Positions 34,101 through 45,700 of a stretch of DNA of 64,000 bases are shown here, piece by piece. The translations under genes were made by a program, and so were the position numbers. The stretch's first letter is position 1, and each line of letters begins with the position of its first letter. The notes under the pieces are model-generated. The model did not search any database. It had not been told where the DNA came from and saw nothing but the letters and a program-made list of their open reading frames with translations. Where the stretch lies: the NCBI GenBank assembly GCA_963402885.1, contig OY727100.1, positions 10,509,395 through 10,573,394 of the forward strand. Direction: 5' to 3'. The stretch comes from Antedon bifida (Eukaryota > Echinodermata > Crinoidea > Comatulida > Antedonidae).

Positions 34101-37100
34101 ATTCATGTTACCTTGCGAAGAATAAAGGCAAATAATTATTAATTAATGATTCTAAATTAATGACTAATAAAATATTCACTTTCATCAATAATTCTACACA
34201 TTACAGTAATAATATTAATATACGATATATTAGGTAATAATTTGTCTTTTTTTAGGCGAATCAGCAGCGTGCGCGTACCAGGTTACTACCATGAGTATCA
34301 CAAACATTCTTTCGGTGCGTCTATAGAGGGAAAATAACAAAATGTGGGTGCTATGTAAGGATAGTTCAGATGAATTATTTTTGCAAGCGAATTTCGTGCC
34401 GCGGCGTGTAAAATGTTGTCTCGTGATGATGTGGGATAATCCTTTGAGTTCGAGTCCAACTTTTATTTATTTTACGACAGAAGCGAATTCTCACTCGAAA
34501 ATTACAGTCAATATCAAACTCCTCAAAAATGTTTTAATGATAGGAACATGATAATCATGCAAAAATTACTCGGTCAATATCATCATACTCGAGGACATAA
34601 TATACAAATTACAATCCTCCGAGCGGTAGTCATGTGATGAAGATTTCAACCAATCGCGTTTACATAATTACATAGGCTATATAATATAATGCTATACATC
34701 ACATGGAAATATTGTATTTATTTATATTTTATAGAGGACTGCATTTGCTCGTCCAATTGCCTTGGAATCCGCACGTTTACAGAGCTTTACTCTTGTCCTC
34801 GTGTTCATCGTCTCGCAACTGATTGGCTAGAAACTAACTTTGAATCGGTTGTTAAAGAGGAGGAATTCATGCAGTTACCGTTGGCGAAAATTGAAGAAAT
34901 TGCCAATATGGATACATTAAGTGTAAGTATAGTCGTCATAGGTGTGAGCAGTTAGCTTGGTGGTTGTTAACACTTCAAGACTTCCAATCCCAAGTTCCAG
35001 TGTTCAATTCTGACTTTGTGCCACAGTTGTATCTAGTGATTATTTCTATTCCACTCCCTATAGAAGAAAGCAAATTTAGAAGATTTTCTTTCTTAGTTTC
35101 GGTACTTATATCATATAATTTATACTGTAGTATTATATAAAAGTGGATAAACAGTCAACTCTCCCAATACCGGACACTGTTAGGCTGGCCAAATATGTCT
35201 AGTTTTCAGGAAAGTCTGGTATTTTAAATGTGTTTGTAAAGTAATGGTAAAAAGACATTTAGGACCTTTTGGATCTCAAGAAAAGTTCGGTTTTGGGAGA
35301 GTTTACGGTTTTCAGAGAGTCTGGCATCCTCCTCCTTCTTGGTTGAATCCTGTATTGATACTTCTTTCTTTCAGGTATCACAAAATAGATGTGATTTTGT
35401 TCTCCTGTGTGCATTAATACAGTGGATACAGTATGATGAGAAGTACCGACACGTCCACCTAGACAAGATTCTACGATTGATTCGATGGTGTAACATACCC
35501 TTGAACATGTATGATGAGATTTTAAAGAACCCGCTAATCAGTGCGGATGAAGACGCTACAGAACTTGTGCGCAAATACTTTGCGAATCCTCCTACGAGCA
35601 ATATGAGAGGTTACAAGAATGTGATTATGATTGCTGGAAGTGTTTCTAAAGGGTGAGTGACATTTACAATTATAACACACCTGATTGTATTCTTGCAATT
35701 TGATTGGTTAATTACTCATCATGTGTCATTTGGAATTTGCTCTACCTAACGAAAAAGTGATATCTAGCGGTGATAATTAACATGTTCTAATGCATGTTCA
35801 ACATTTTGAGAATTGTTGCTATGCGACGTTGACTGATCGCATTTGGAAATCAACTTGTTGCGCGCACCATCTCTAAATGTTGAAAAATTGCCTTTTTCAA
35901 TGGCCTATAGCCTAAATAGCCTATTTTGTCCCTCAGGGAAAATAAAGAGTCGCCAAGTTCCTATTTGATAGTGCCAGCACCAGTGCAATATTGGATCCCA
36001 ATGGCACCGATGCTGATGCCCAGAGTGGATCATGCCATTGTTGCAACAGGTAAATCATGATGTTAACGTTTGAGAGAAAAATTAATTTTCAATCTATTGC
36101 CTATTTATAAAATCGTGGGATTGAGTGGATAAATTGCCTAGTCGGCATGCCAAAACAGTTTTTGTAAACCACCGACTGTATTTATGTATTCTATTCTTTT
36201 AATGTAACAGTTACAATACAGTAAACCCACTGAATGAATTGTCTCTTTAAAGGGTCCTTCACACCTACAGCATTAGCAACTATTTTGTTTTCACAATGGA
36301 CCACGAGGCTACATACATATTGATTTGGTGTGTGGCATGTAAGGGAAATGACACATTAAGTTGCGATTTGATATGCTTGAAACAAAACCAAAGCAGGTGT
36401 GAAAGACCGATAATGGGGGTTGGCGTGTCCTTATAATAAGGATATCCTGACAAAAGGTGTTCTATAGAAATTCATATTGTTTGTATGGGTGTTGAATTTT
36501 ACATTGAATTTACCTTGAAGATTAGGACTACTAAGAACTAAACTCATTTGTCACTTTGACGTCATAGCTAATAAATTATTGAAATAAATACACCCTTAAA
36601 AGTAAATTTCATACACACATTTAAAACAAAATGTTGTTTTGTGCTGCAGGGGGACTAGTTTATGTAACTGGTGGCAGCAGGACTTATACTTATGGTCACA
36701 ACCGCCGTAGAATCGTCTTAAACACGGGAGAAAAGTATAATCCTTGTGTGAATCAATGGACTGCAATATCACCGATGTTGACGCCACGCGAAAACCACAA
36801 TCTTGTTGCAATTTACAATGATATTTATGCGATCGGTGGAAATAACTCAAACGAGCAAGAACTAATGTCCATGGAAGTTTACAATATATTAACGGATACT
36901 TGGAAATATTCTGTATCTATGCCGATTCCGCGTATGTTTCCATGCTGTATTGTTATGCAAAAGAAAATATTTGTAATAGGCGGTTGTTCGCAAGGTCATG
37001 TGTACGAGTCTGTGGAATGTTACGATCCGATGTTAAAGCAGTGGAAGGCATCTGCTCCCATGAAGGAACGTCGAGCATATGCATCTGGAGTGGCTATCGG

Positions 37101-37871
37101 GGATTCAATATTTGTGTTTGGTGGAAAACGTAATTTAATGTGTCCGAGTGCTGAGAATCGGATGAAGTTCTGCGGGTCAGAGGTTTATATAGGAAGCAAA
37201 GGACTTTGGATTAGCCTAACTCCGAATAACTTATGTAGTATGCAAAATCTATCAAGTGAGTATACCATTTTGTGTCATTTATAGAATTAAATCCATAGAC
37301 ATGGTTTTAATACAATGTATGGTAAGTACTGTAATTAATCCTATAATGTAAAATATGGAGGTTTGCAAATGAAAGCCAAAATTAGTTTAACATATTACAT
37401 CCACCAGAATTAGGCAATACAAAAAAATATGAATCAAATATAATAATAAATCAATATATCACAAACAAAAAGAAAGGAAGGAAACTAAGTTATCGTATTC
37501 CATATCCATGAAGTAGTGTAAATTTGTGTTAAAACTCCGAATTTAACATTTTAAGCATGAAAGACTTAAGTTAACATATTTTGCATTGTGGTAAATGTTT
37601 GAGTAGGGTATTTATTTTCTTTAACTTCTGAAATGTTAATTTGTTTTCAGATGTGTGTGCTGTATTTCATATTGAAGATCAAATACTTGCCATGGGAGAT
37701 CTTTACATGCAGTGGGAGAACCAGTGTTTGAGAGGGGTAGACCAAGGAGGCCTTGGCCAATGGTATGAGATTGTTCTTCATCATCCACCATTCCGACAGC
37801 GAAACATGAAGGCCTGCGTAATGAGGATGCCGACATCGGTGTATATGAAGTTAAAGGTATCAGGCTCTTAA
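31182..37871 (+). CDS. GAN: gigaxonin, BTB-BACK-Kelch adaptor of a Cullin-3 ubiquitin ligase
   Basis: In vertebrates gigaxonin brings intermediate filament proteins to Cul3 ligase for degradation. Exons: 31182-31342, 33614-33837, 34735-34922, 35375-35652, 35937-36049, 36650-37255, 37651-37871; all GT-AG and in phase, 596 residues (human 597). BTB domain about 20-125 (CDLILVVDGKEFSVQQNVL, IQDVLQASDVLLMADLKNLC). BACK about 128-235 (CICSSNCLGIRTFTELYSC, DFVLLCALIQWI). Kelch repeats about 275-570 with diagnostic gigaxonin words LISMECYDI-like ELMSMEVYNI, YESVECYDP and MKERRAYASG. Collinearity over the full length, including LKNLCCEFLEDCI against LKTLCCEFLEGCI, favours GAN over other KLHL paralogs. 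The ATG is the first in frame, 157 bp after the TIR element's right direct repeat. AATAAA at 38221 is a candidate poly(A) signal. Confidence 0.92.
31540..31830 (+). repeat. CATGCTATTTGCATATG-type degenerate repeat
   Basis: Low-complexity stretch in GAN intron 1 made of variations on ACATGCTA and TTTGCATATG. An open frame across it (31606-31809) is a by-product of the repeat. Confidence 0.6.
31986..33400 (-). mobile_element. decayed non-LTR retrotransposon (LINE) fragment
   Basis: Reading the minus strand from 33346 downward gives reverse-transcriptase pieces in broken frames: ICNRSLETGIFPDTFKVAKI then VPIYKAGDKS, later FWGPLYSFYINDICNASSLM (the GPLLFxLYINDI core), and finally a C-terminal tail with FSLVSKGVELWREIPETLK. 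Frameshifts and stops separate them, so it is dead. It lies antisense in GAN intron 1. The clade (Jockey/CR1-like) is a guess. Confidence 0.82.
34944..35065 (+). repeat. tRNA-derived SINE, second copy of the satellite-source family
   Basis: AGCTTGGTGGTTGTTAACAC, then GTTCCAGTGTTCAATTCTGA and CCACTCCCTATAG occur in the same order as at 25091-25206. In GAN intron 3. The following 35150-35340 contains CTCTCCCAATACCGGACACT and an inverted GGGAGAGTTTACGG, ends of another short repeat. Confidence 0.7.
36252..36409. mobile_element. MITE with TCTTTCACACCT ends (copy 2)
   Basis: GGGTCCTTCACACCTACAGC at the left is mirrored by GCAGGTGTGAAAGACC at the right, about 160 bp apart, in GAN intron 5. Confidence 0.7.
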
Positions 37872-39703
37872 AAGTAGAGAAAGAGGAAGGAAGGCTTAGG
37901 CCATTGGTGTGAGAATGATTTTACTGAATCAAATATTCCATAACCTGTAGCATATTTATGAGGTTAGAGTTCGGAGGTCACTTTTATTATGATCCTTATA
38001 AATCCTGCCAATACACTTCTTATTTGATTGTAATATAATGTATGTATATGAAGACAAAAACAGTATACAGTAATGCAATTATTTTAGATGTAATATAACA
38101 TATGTACAATACACATAGTGTTTAAAAAATAATGTTAAGGATTTAAAAAAAAACAAATATATGTACATTACATAATAGGGTTTTTAAAAACAAAAGTGAA
38201 CAGTAACATAAGGTTTGAAAAATAAAATGTCGGTAGGTTTAAGTTTTATTAGCTAGAAAATTATACTCTTTTAATTTTCAGTAAAACAATTAAGAATTTC
38301 ACCATAAAATGTTGAAAATTAAATTGAAAGCATGCTTTCCACTAGGCAAAACTTCCTCATACAAAGATAGATCACATTACTGTTTTAGTATTGTTTACTA
38401 CAAGAATTGTTGCAATTTTCATTTTGATTGCGCATTTGCCGAGTTGTTTGATTTGCTTGAGTGCTCATGATCAGTGTTTGGTATCTTTGACATGCAGGTG
38501 TGCCAACACTATGGGGTACAACAGCGTTCCGCAAACTTTTTATTTCGCGACCTAAAACCATGTTTCCAGGACTAAGAAGCGGCCCAACAGGACCAACGTA
38601 ACAACACCTCAGCCCCACCATGCTTGTTTCCAGGATTAAGAAGCGGCCCAACAGGACCAACGCAACAACACCTCAGCCCCACTGAGGTATGAACATTTAA
38701 GAACTATGGACCTCTAGGTCCCCAGAAATAGCATTGTAATTTTGTTTTTGGAGGGTAAAAATTGCACGGATGATCCACCGGAAAAATCCAGCGCAGCCGG
38801 CCTGGGGATTTCCCATTATAACGCACACGACACATCGCGATAAAAACTTTAGCCGCACATATCAATTGCGTTAGGTATGTTTACGAACATTTTCCCCAAG
38901 TCATCCTGCGGAACGTGGGTGTACAAGACATTCAACAATTTGTTGTTAAAAGCTTGCACTTTACAAAATAAAAAACAAACAACCGATTTAAAAATTCACA
39001 TTACAATTCACATTTAATAAAATAGCCAAGTGATTAATGATATTGTATGTCTTCAAAATGATTGAAAATAATTTAAATAAATAGCATTACATATAATAGT
39101 ATTATATTGTAGTACATATTTGAATGTATTTGAAAACATTAAACAAATTGCTTTTTATGCGCCTATATGTTTTTAAGCACAAAATGAGCATCACACTGTT
39201 ATGCTTACGTGTATGGAGTTAAAACCACAAACTATATACAACCTTAGTAATGTTTAAAACATAGCACTTTTATGTCTGATATTGTTCAACCTTTGTTAAC
39301 ATTGCAAAGTTAATTATAATATTATTTTAAATGAAGAAGCGATGTTAAAAGCCAATTCCAAAATGGATAATTGTAGATATGTATTGTCTACTCATTGTTA
39401 ATGGACAAGATTGGCTTGTAAATTATTTAAGTTACGCTTAATTGACTTTGAACACACAAGAGTCATGTAATAAATACCACTTACCATTGGATATCATTAC
39501 TTATTACAGACGTAAGAGAGTAGTTAAAACATGTGGGCTGGTCCCAAACATGATTTTTATTTAGAGGAATATCTGTTTTTTTTCTCCTCACCTGTAACCA
39601 GGAAGAAAGTATTACCAAGGAAGTGGTATTTGGTCAGTAAAATGCATTCCTGGTCAGTAAAATTCATCCCTGGTCAGTAAAATGCATCCCTGGTCAGAAA
39701 AAT
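37872..39703. other. intergenic region between convergent GAN and BRD7/9
   Basis: No gene recognised. It holds the GAN poly(A) candidate at 38221, an hAT-like remnant with CAGCGTTCCGCAAACTTTTT at 38521 and CCTGCGGAACGTGG at 38907, a tandem duplication of about 62 bp (38562-38686) with AAGAAGCGGCCCAACAGGAC, AT-rich DNA, and the 20-bp repeat at 39632-39716. TTTATT at 39556 is a poly(A) signal candidate for the minus-strand gene. Confidence 0.6.
38521..38920. mobile_element. hAT-like remnant with internal duplication
   Basis: CAGCGTTCCGCAAACTTTTT is typical of hAT-type termini and its partner GCGGAACG lies about 400 bp away in inverted orientation. Two tandem copies of a 62-bp block lie inside. 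Flanking bases are similar but not an exact duplication. Confidence 0.5.
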
Positions 39704-39716
39704 TCATCCCTGGTCA
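39632..39716 (-). repeat. 20-bp tandem repeat overlapping the BRD7/9 stop codon
   Basis: GGTCAGTAAAATGCATCCCT units start at 39632, 39652, 39672, 39692 and 39712. Read on the minus strand, the last unit supplies the final codons DQG and the TGA stop of the bromodomain gene, and the rest lie in its 3' UTR. Confidence 0.85.
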
Positions 39717-42700
39717 GGATGCTGGCCTTGCTCATTATCTTTTTCATTTGATGTTGATGGTTGACTATCTAAGAAATCCATTAACTCTGTGTCAATGTCG
39801 GCTGCAGGATCCAGATTTTTTGTGGCATCTTCTGGAGAAGGTACAGACAATTCTACACCCATTGCTTTTCTGACGGCTGGAGTTGAGGCTACATCACCAG
39901 GTGTTGCCTATAAATAAACAGGAATGTGATGTTAATATGTATACAGTATAAGGTTTCTTCCACATTTATTTGCATACCAAAATTACAAAATAATTGGAAA
40001 ACTGAAAAAACAATCATGATAGAGTAACAATAACATCTGTTTGGACAATGTATGTATAACTTTTAGTAATGTTCAAATGATTTTTAGAATTTGAATTTAG
40101 CTGTAGTAACTGCAGAAATAGCTTCTAAGAGCCACTATGAATACTGTAGTTATTCTTACATTAGAGGTTAGCTGTAGTAACTGTTGTGTGATTTCCTCTG
40201 CTATGTTACTCTCTTCCTGTGAAGGTCCCTCAATGAATTGTAAATGGGCAGGGGGCTTGCGGCTTAGTCTCTCAGTTTGTTTCTTCTCCAGATTATCGAT
40301 TAGATTTGCAGTAGATTCCAACTTACTGTTAAGATCAGTTTTCTTCGCCTTTCCTTGCCATGATTTTTCTATGTGTAAAATAATTAATAATGGACATAAT
40401 TTTATATATAAATGTGTATTTCTTAACCAAAATTGAAATATTTACATAAGGACTATACAGAAAGTATATAAATACATTTTATAATTGTTTCACTAGGAGA
40501 AATTATAAAGTTTGGTTTGGTGACCTGTCTGAACTTATGATTGCACCTACGTTTTTGTGTCGAGTCCAAGTGTGAACCAAGCTCTAATGAGCTTTCAATT
40601 TGCAACAACCGACGACCTAGGTCAAGTTAGGTCATTAACATTTTTTTACACATGTAGGGATTCAATGCTTACTTGACCCAGTTTAGTGGTTTCTAGGTCC
40701 AGTCTACAACATATCAATACATAGCTCATTGAAATCTCCTTATTGTATGTGCAACACGACCTTTGACCTCATTTCCATGTCACTTTCCTACCTATATTAG
40801 TGAGTACATGCTATTTATGGTAATTAGTTAATAATAAATAATTTTTAATTGGAATAAATTGAATTCCATTAAATTGGTATTTTAAATTTCAGCAATATGT
40901 AGCCATGACAGTAAAAATAGTGGAACTATTATACATTACTGTACAGTTTAAAAATTACGACAATCAATTCTTGTAGTTAAATGTACTCTGTATCTGTGAG
41001 ACTGCATCTACCCTCTTCAGATCACCAGCCCGGCATCATGCCTGTAGACTGTGAGATTGATGATAAATCACCATATAGAGGCAGTCAATTTAAACCTGTG
41101 TTGACCATCAAGTTTGCGGTCTAAAGGTATGATGCCATCCTGGTGATCTGGAGATTGTTAGTTCAAGTCTTATCTAGCATGCAAAAATAGTCCTGACACG
41201 TACTGAAATATAATGTAAACTTTTTCATCCAAAAAACAATTATTATTATTATTGATATTGTGTATTATAATTATAACTTTAACAATGTATTATATTATAA
41301 TTACTATGAATCTTCTAATGTATTATTTATATAAATCAAGATGTTATGGGCAATGAATATTTATTTATTAAACAATGTTAATATTAATTGTGCCACTTTA
41401 TTTACTACAAACCATTATTACATTCAAGCAGAACATTCCATTTAATTTTCAAGGGGTATTTTGCTAATGACAAAGAGTTACTGGAGTTATGTGTTATGTT
41501 GAATATTCCATTTACTTTGAAAGGGGTATTTTGACAAAGGATAGCTGCTTAATGCGAGAAATTAATTTGCTTGATATTTTGCTAGTGCAGGAATATATGT
41601 ACATTATAATTTGTCTTGTAATACTAGCCAATGTCATTCTAATAATATTTCTTGTTTCTCCTGAAGTAATGCATATCTCGCCAGACAGCTAGATCTTCTA
41701 GATGAGCATGGACATTTTTTTTATTTCATTTATAAATGTTTTAATTTTTATGGTAATTTACTTATTATTTTCTTTGGTAATTAAAGCTTGGTTCCCACGC
41801 AATGCCATCCCATAAACGCAAGTATTTTGACCAATGACAACAGGATGGATCATCCAAACTGCCGATTGTGATTGGTCAACTAACTTGCATTCTACATACG
41901 TCATTGCATTGCAATTGCCTCCAAGTATGAACAAAGCTTTATTTAAAAAATATTCAAGCATAACCATCACCACCCTACATCCGCTTATAAACTATTGTTG
42001 CACAGCAGTTAGACATATGACAATATTTCAATACCTATATATTTTAATTGCATTACAAGAAACATAAAAATAACCTCCTCCAACAAAATACATAATTATT
42101 ATACAATAAATTCTATTTCTATCATGAGTAAACAATTTAAGAAAATCCAAAACATATTTCATTTGTTAGGTCTTCAGACTTACCAAAGTCCGAGAGGAAA
42201 GACATGTCAATTCCAATGTTGGACAGACTCTTTAAATCTTCAAAATCGATTTCCACATCTTCAGCTTTTTTGGCTTCCTCTTGTGAAATGTCTTTGGTGC
42301 CATCATCTTTCAAGCCTCCTTCATCTTTCTTGTCACTTTTTGCTGCTTCTTTATCAGCTATCTTGTCATCTTGTTTCTTTGATGTTGTTTCCTTTGTGTC
42401 ATCAGTAGTTGTTGTATTGCTGGTTTGGTCTTTGATTTCATCATCAGGTTTTCGTTTCTAAAATTGTATGGTAAAAAATAGTACAGTAACACTCATTTTT
42501 TAAAGTAATTTAATGGTTTTGGTGTCACTGGGGGGTGCCGAAGTTCATCCCCTCCAAATAATTTTGAGATGGGATGTTCACTTGATAATGTTTTAAAAAT
42601 GTAATAAAAGTAAAAATGCCCTTCCAATTTGTCAAAAATGTCTGATTTTACACCACCACTGCTTTTTTTTTGCTTCACTCAAATGTAGTTGTCAATACAA

Positions 42701-45700
42701 GAAGGGCAAAAAAAATGAAAATTTGGATTTCACTTGTGAAATATTATGATACAATATATACATCTTAATGTTATGTTAAACAACAATAAAACTCCGTATT
42801 TTGGAAGAAGTAGATGATGTTTTAAGTAAGGTATGGTTTGCACTACACTATGTGATTCCTAAAAAGGAAAAATGGTTTATTAAGCATCACCAGACAAGTA
42901 TTTGTTTAGTGTCTGTTTTCTTAAAACTCATGTTACTTACATCATACAGTTGTTTCATTGTTTTTGAATGTTCTCCATTTGTCAATGTATCCAGAAGATT
43001 GTCAACAAACTTAGTCACATAACTTCCAGCATCCTTAACGAAGTCTTGAATGCTAAGAGTTAATAAAAATACATTTAGCGAGTCAATGGCCAAGGAGTTG
43101 GGGGCGCTGTAATTTATCATCGCTTATTGACTTGCTCGATGTTTCTGGTGGTAGAATATACTGCTAGAATAAGGACTGTAAAAGGTAGGTCAAGAATTTC
43201 CAAGACATTTTGTGATTAGTAGATTTAACACTAATGTAAATTAATATTATAGTTCTACAACTCACGGTCGTGTGTTGGATGGATGAATTAGTGCCTAAAT
43301 ATGGCTGCAGGGTCATGACATGAATTTTAATGTATATTGAAAAGTGTACTACCTAGTACACAGTGGATATAGACTTATTTTTAAAATCTATTATTTTATT
43401 CATTGCTAATCTAAAACTATTGTATCATATTTTTATTGTTTTATATATGTGACAAGCAAGACTTTGAGCCAGAGTATTTGACGGAATAAAATAATTGAAT
43501 TGAATATATTGCTGAAATATAAAGTAGTATACCTTTTGGAGTATTGAATGCCTGTCTCGTCTGCATATGTTGAATACAACAAATCAGATTCTTCTTTACT
43601 AATGTTTGAAAAACTTGAATCATAAGATGGAGCGTATGAGCTGAATGGACCGTAGGTTAAGTATGTCACTGAAAAAAAAACCACATTGTATATTAATTAT
43701 TAAATAACAGAATTCTTCTACATAAAAATGATCTCTGATTAGTGATGTATTTGAAAGAGTCTTTGTTTATTTTACATCATTTGTCCTAATTGATGAATTT
43801 CAGATTGGCTCTCTATATTGACTCATGCAGCCACAGTACAGCATCTACCATAAACATCCTAAGGATGCAATTAGTATGGTACAGATAACCTCGAACCCAT
43901 GCCTAGTCCGATATTACCATTACACCATCACTCTCCAGTATATACAGAACCCGCCACGATTTCTAGACGGTCTCCCATCCAGAACGCAACCGGGCCCAAC
44001 GTTGCTTAACTTCGGTGATCTGACGAGAACCGGTGTTTCAATGCAGTATGGCCGTATAAAAATTGTCAGTTAAAAGGTAAATGAAACTAAATTAGTGTAA
44101 TATTATTTGTGAAGAAATAAGCATACATACCAGGGTTAATTTTATTATGTTTATCTTCCTTGAATCCAGGTAATGATCCTGAGCCATTTGTTAACTTTCC
44201 TACCACATTGCCCAGGTTTGCGACCCTCAGATCTGTGTTGGCAACTGTGCTTGGGTTAAGTATACCAAGCGTGGTTGTTCCATGTTCGTCCTTGCGCAGG
44301 AATCCAATCTAAAATGAGAAAATAAAGGGCTAAAATGTAACAACCGAATATACATGCAGATATATTTTAAATATTTATGCATATGATGTAAGTGTTTTTG
44401 TTAGATACCACCTCAGGATTAGAACTGAACTGGCAGGCCATAAAAAAAAAAATACTAAAACATATACTATTGGACCTTTATTTTATAGGAAAGTATTTCC
44501 TTAATAGGGTTGTCCCATGATGGGTGCTACTTTATAAGATGAATAAATTGATTCATTCTCACTCCTGATGACGATAAAAGTATATTGATCGAAACGTCGA
44601 GAAACTCAACTGTTCTTTTTCAGAGGTAATATACGTCGTGTACCACAAACTTTATATCAACAAATTGATTCTTGTTTTTACCTTGCCATTAGGATTTCTT
44701 ACAGTCAGTCTGTCTTTAGCTTCTTTCGCAGCTGCAAGAGCTTCTTTTACAACCTCGTGAGGTTCAAGGTTTTCGGTGAATCCTTTTCCATTTGGATCAT
44801 AGTGACTGAAAAGTAAAATGATTCATAACCATTCTACATTAATTCAATACAGAAGCAGTGAATCCAGTAATTGAATATAATTCTACTCTAGAGAAGTAGA
44901 TGTGTTATAAAACAAACAATGAATGTTTCATGTTTGTTAAATCAAATAATTTCATGAGTTTGATAACCTGATTCAACTGGGATCTGCGACATTGAATAGA
45001 ACAACTTATATTCTCAACAAAATATTCTCCCCCATTCAACTCATAAACAGTATACTATTTCCTAACAATTTGATTTTTGCAATGTTCCTTGTGTTTTTCT
45101 ATCATAAAGCTTTTTGTTTTTCTCTACATTTTCCATCATTATTATTGTTTCTCTTCTATTATTTCTTAAAATATTAACTCACCCTAGAGGTACTACAACC
45201 TCCTTCTTGTCCTTTGCCTTTGATTTTCCTTCAGGTGACTGCACTTCTATTAGATCTCCACTGTCGGATGACTGTGTTTCAGTGTGCTTAGGTTTGGGCT
45301 TTGATCGTCTTGGTTTTGTCTCAATTTCTTCAAAATAGTTGTATGTACGCTTTAGATGAGCAATTCTTTCCTGTGCAGTTACAAAAGATAAAACATAGAT
45401 ATGTCAAATAACTTACACCCTATTAAGGGGACACCTTTGGGACCCAACAAAATGTTTACATAAAGTGATATATTTTATCTTTCATTTTGTGGGAAAATGT
45501 CACTTTAATGGGGTTTTCCCTGAATAGGACTGTCCCAAAAGAGGGTATCAACTGTAATTAACTGTTGTACAATGCACTGGATTTTACAGTACAAGTCTCC
45601 TTTAATTTGAAGGAGTCAAAGGTCATCTTAGAGAGTGGCATACACAATACACATCACAGTTACTTCTGTATGTGCAATTGAGTTAAATATTCAATTCATT

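Noticed and set aside
34255-34330. Extra GAN exon after TTTTTTAG at 34256
   Set aside because: It reads in phase for 23 codons (GESAACAYQVTT) but hits a stop; skipping to 34735 gives the conserved BACK domain.
42204-42461. Plus-strand serine-rich frame
   Set aside because: Antisense shadow of the lysine/aspartate-rich exon 11 of BRD7/9.
43945-44058. Functional 5S rRNA gene
   Set aside because: The 3' third diverges strongly from 5S and runs into a tRNA-like unit without a T-run terminator; a SINE is the better reading.
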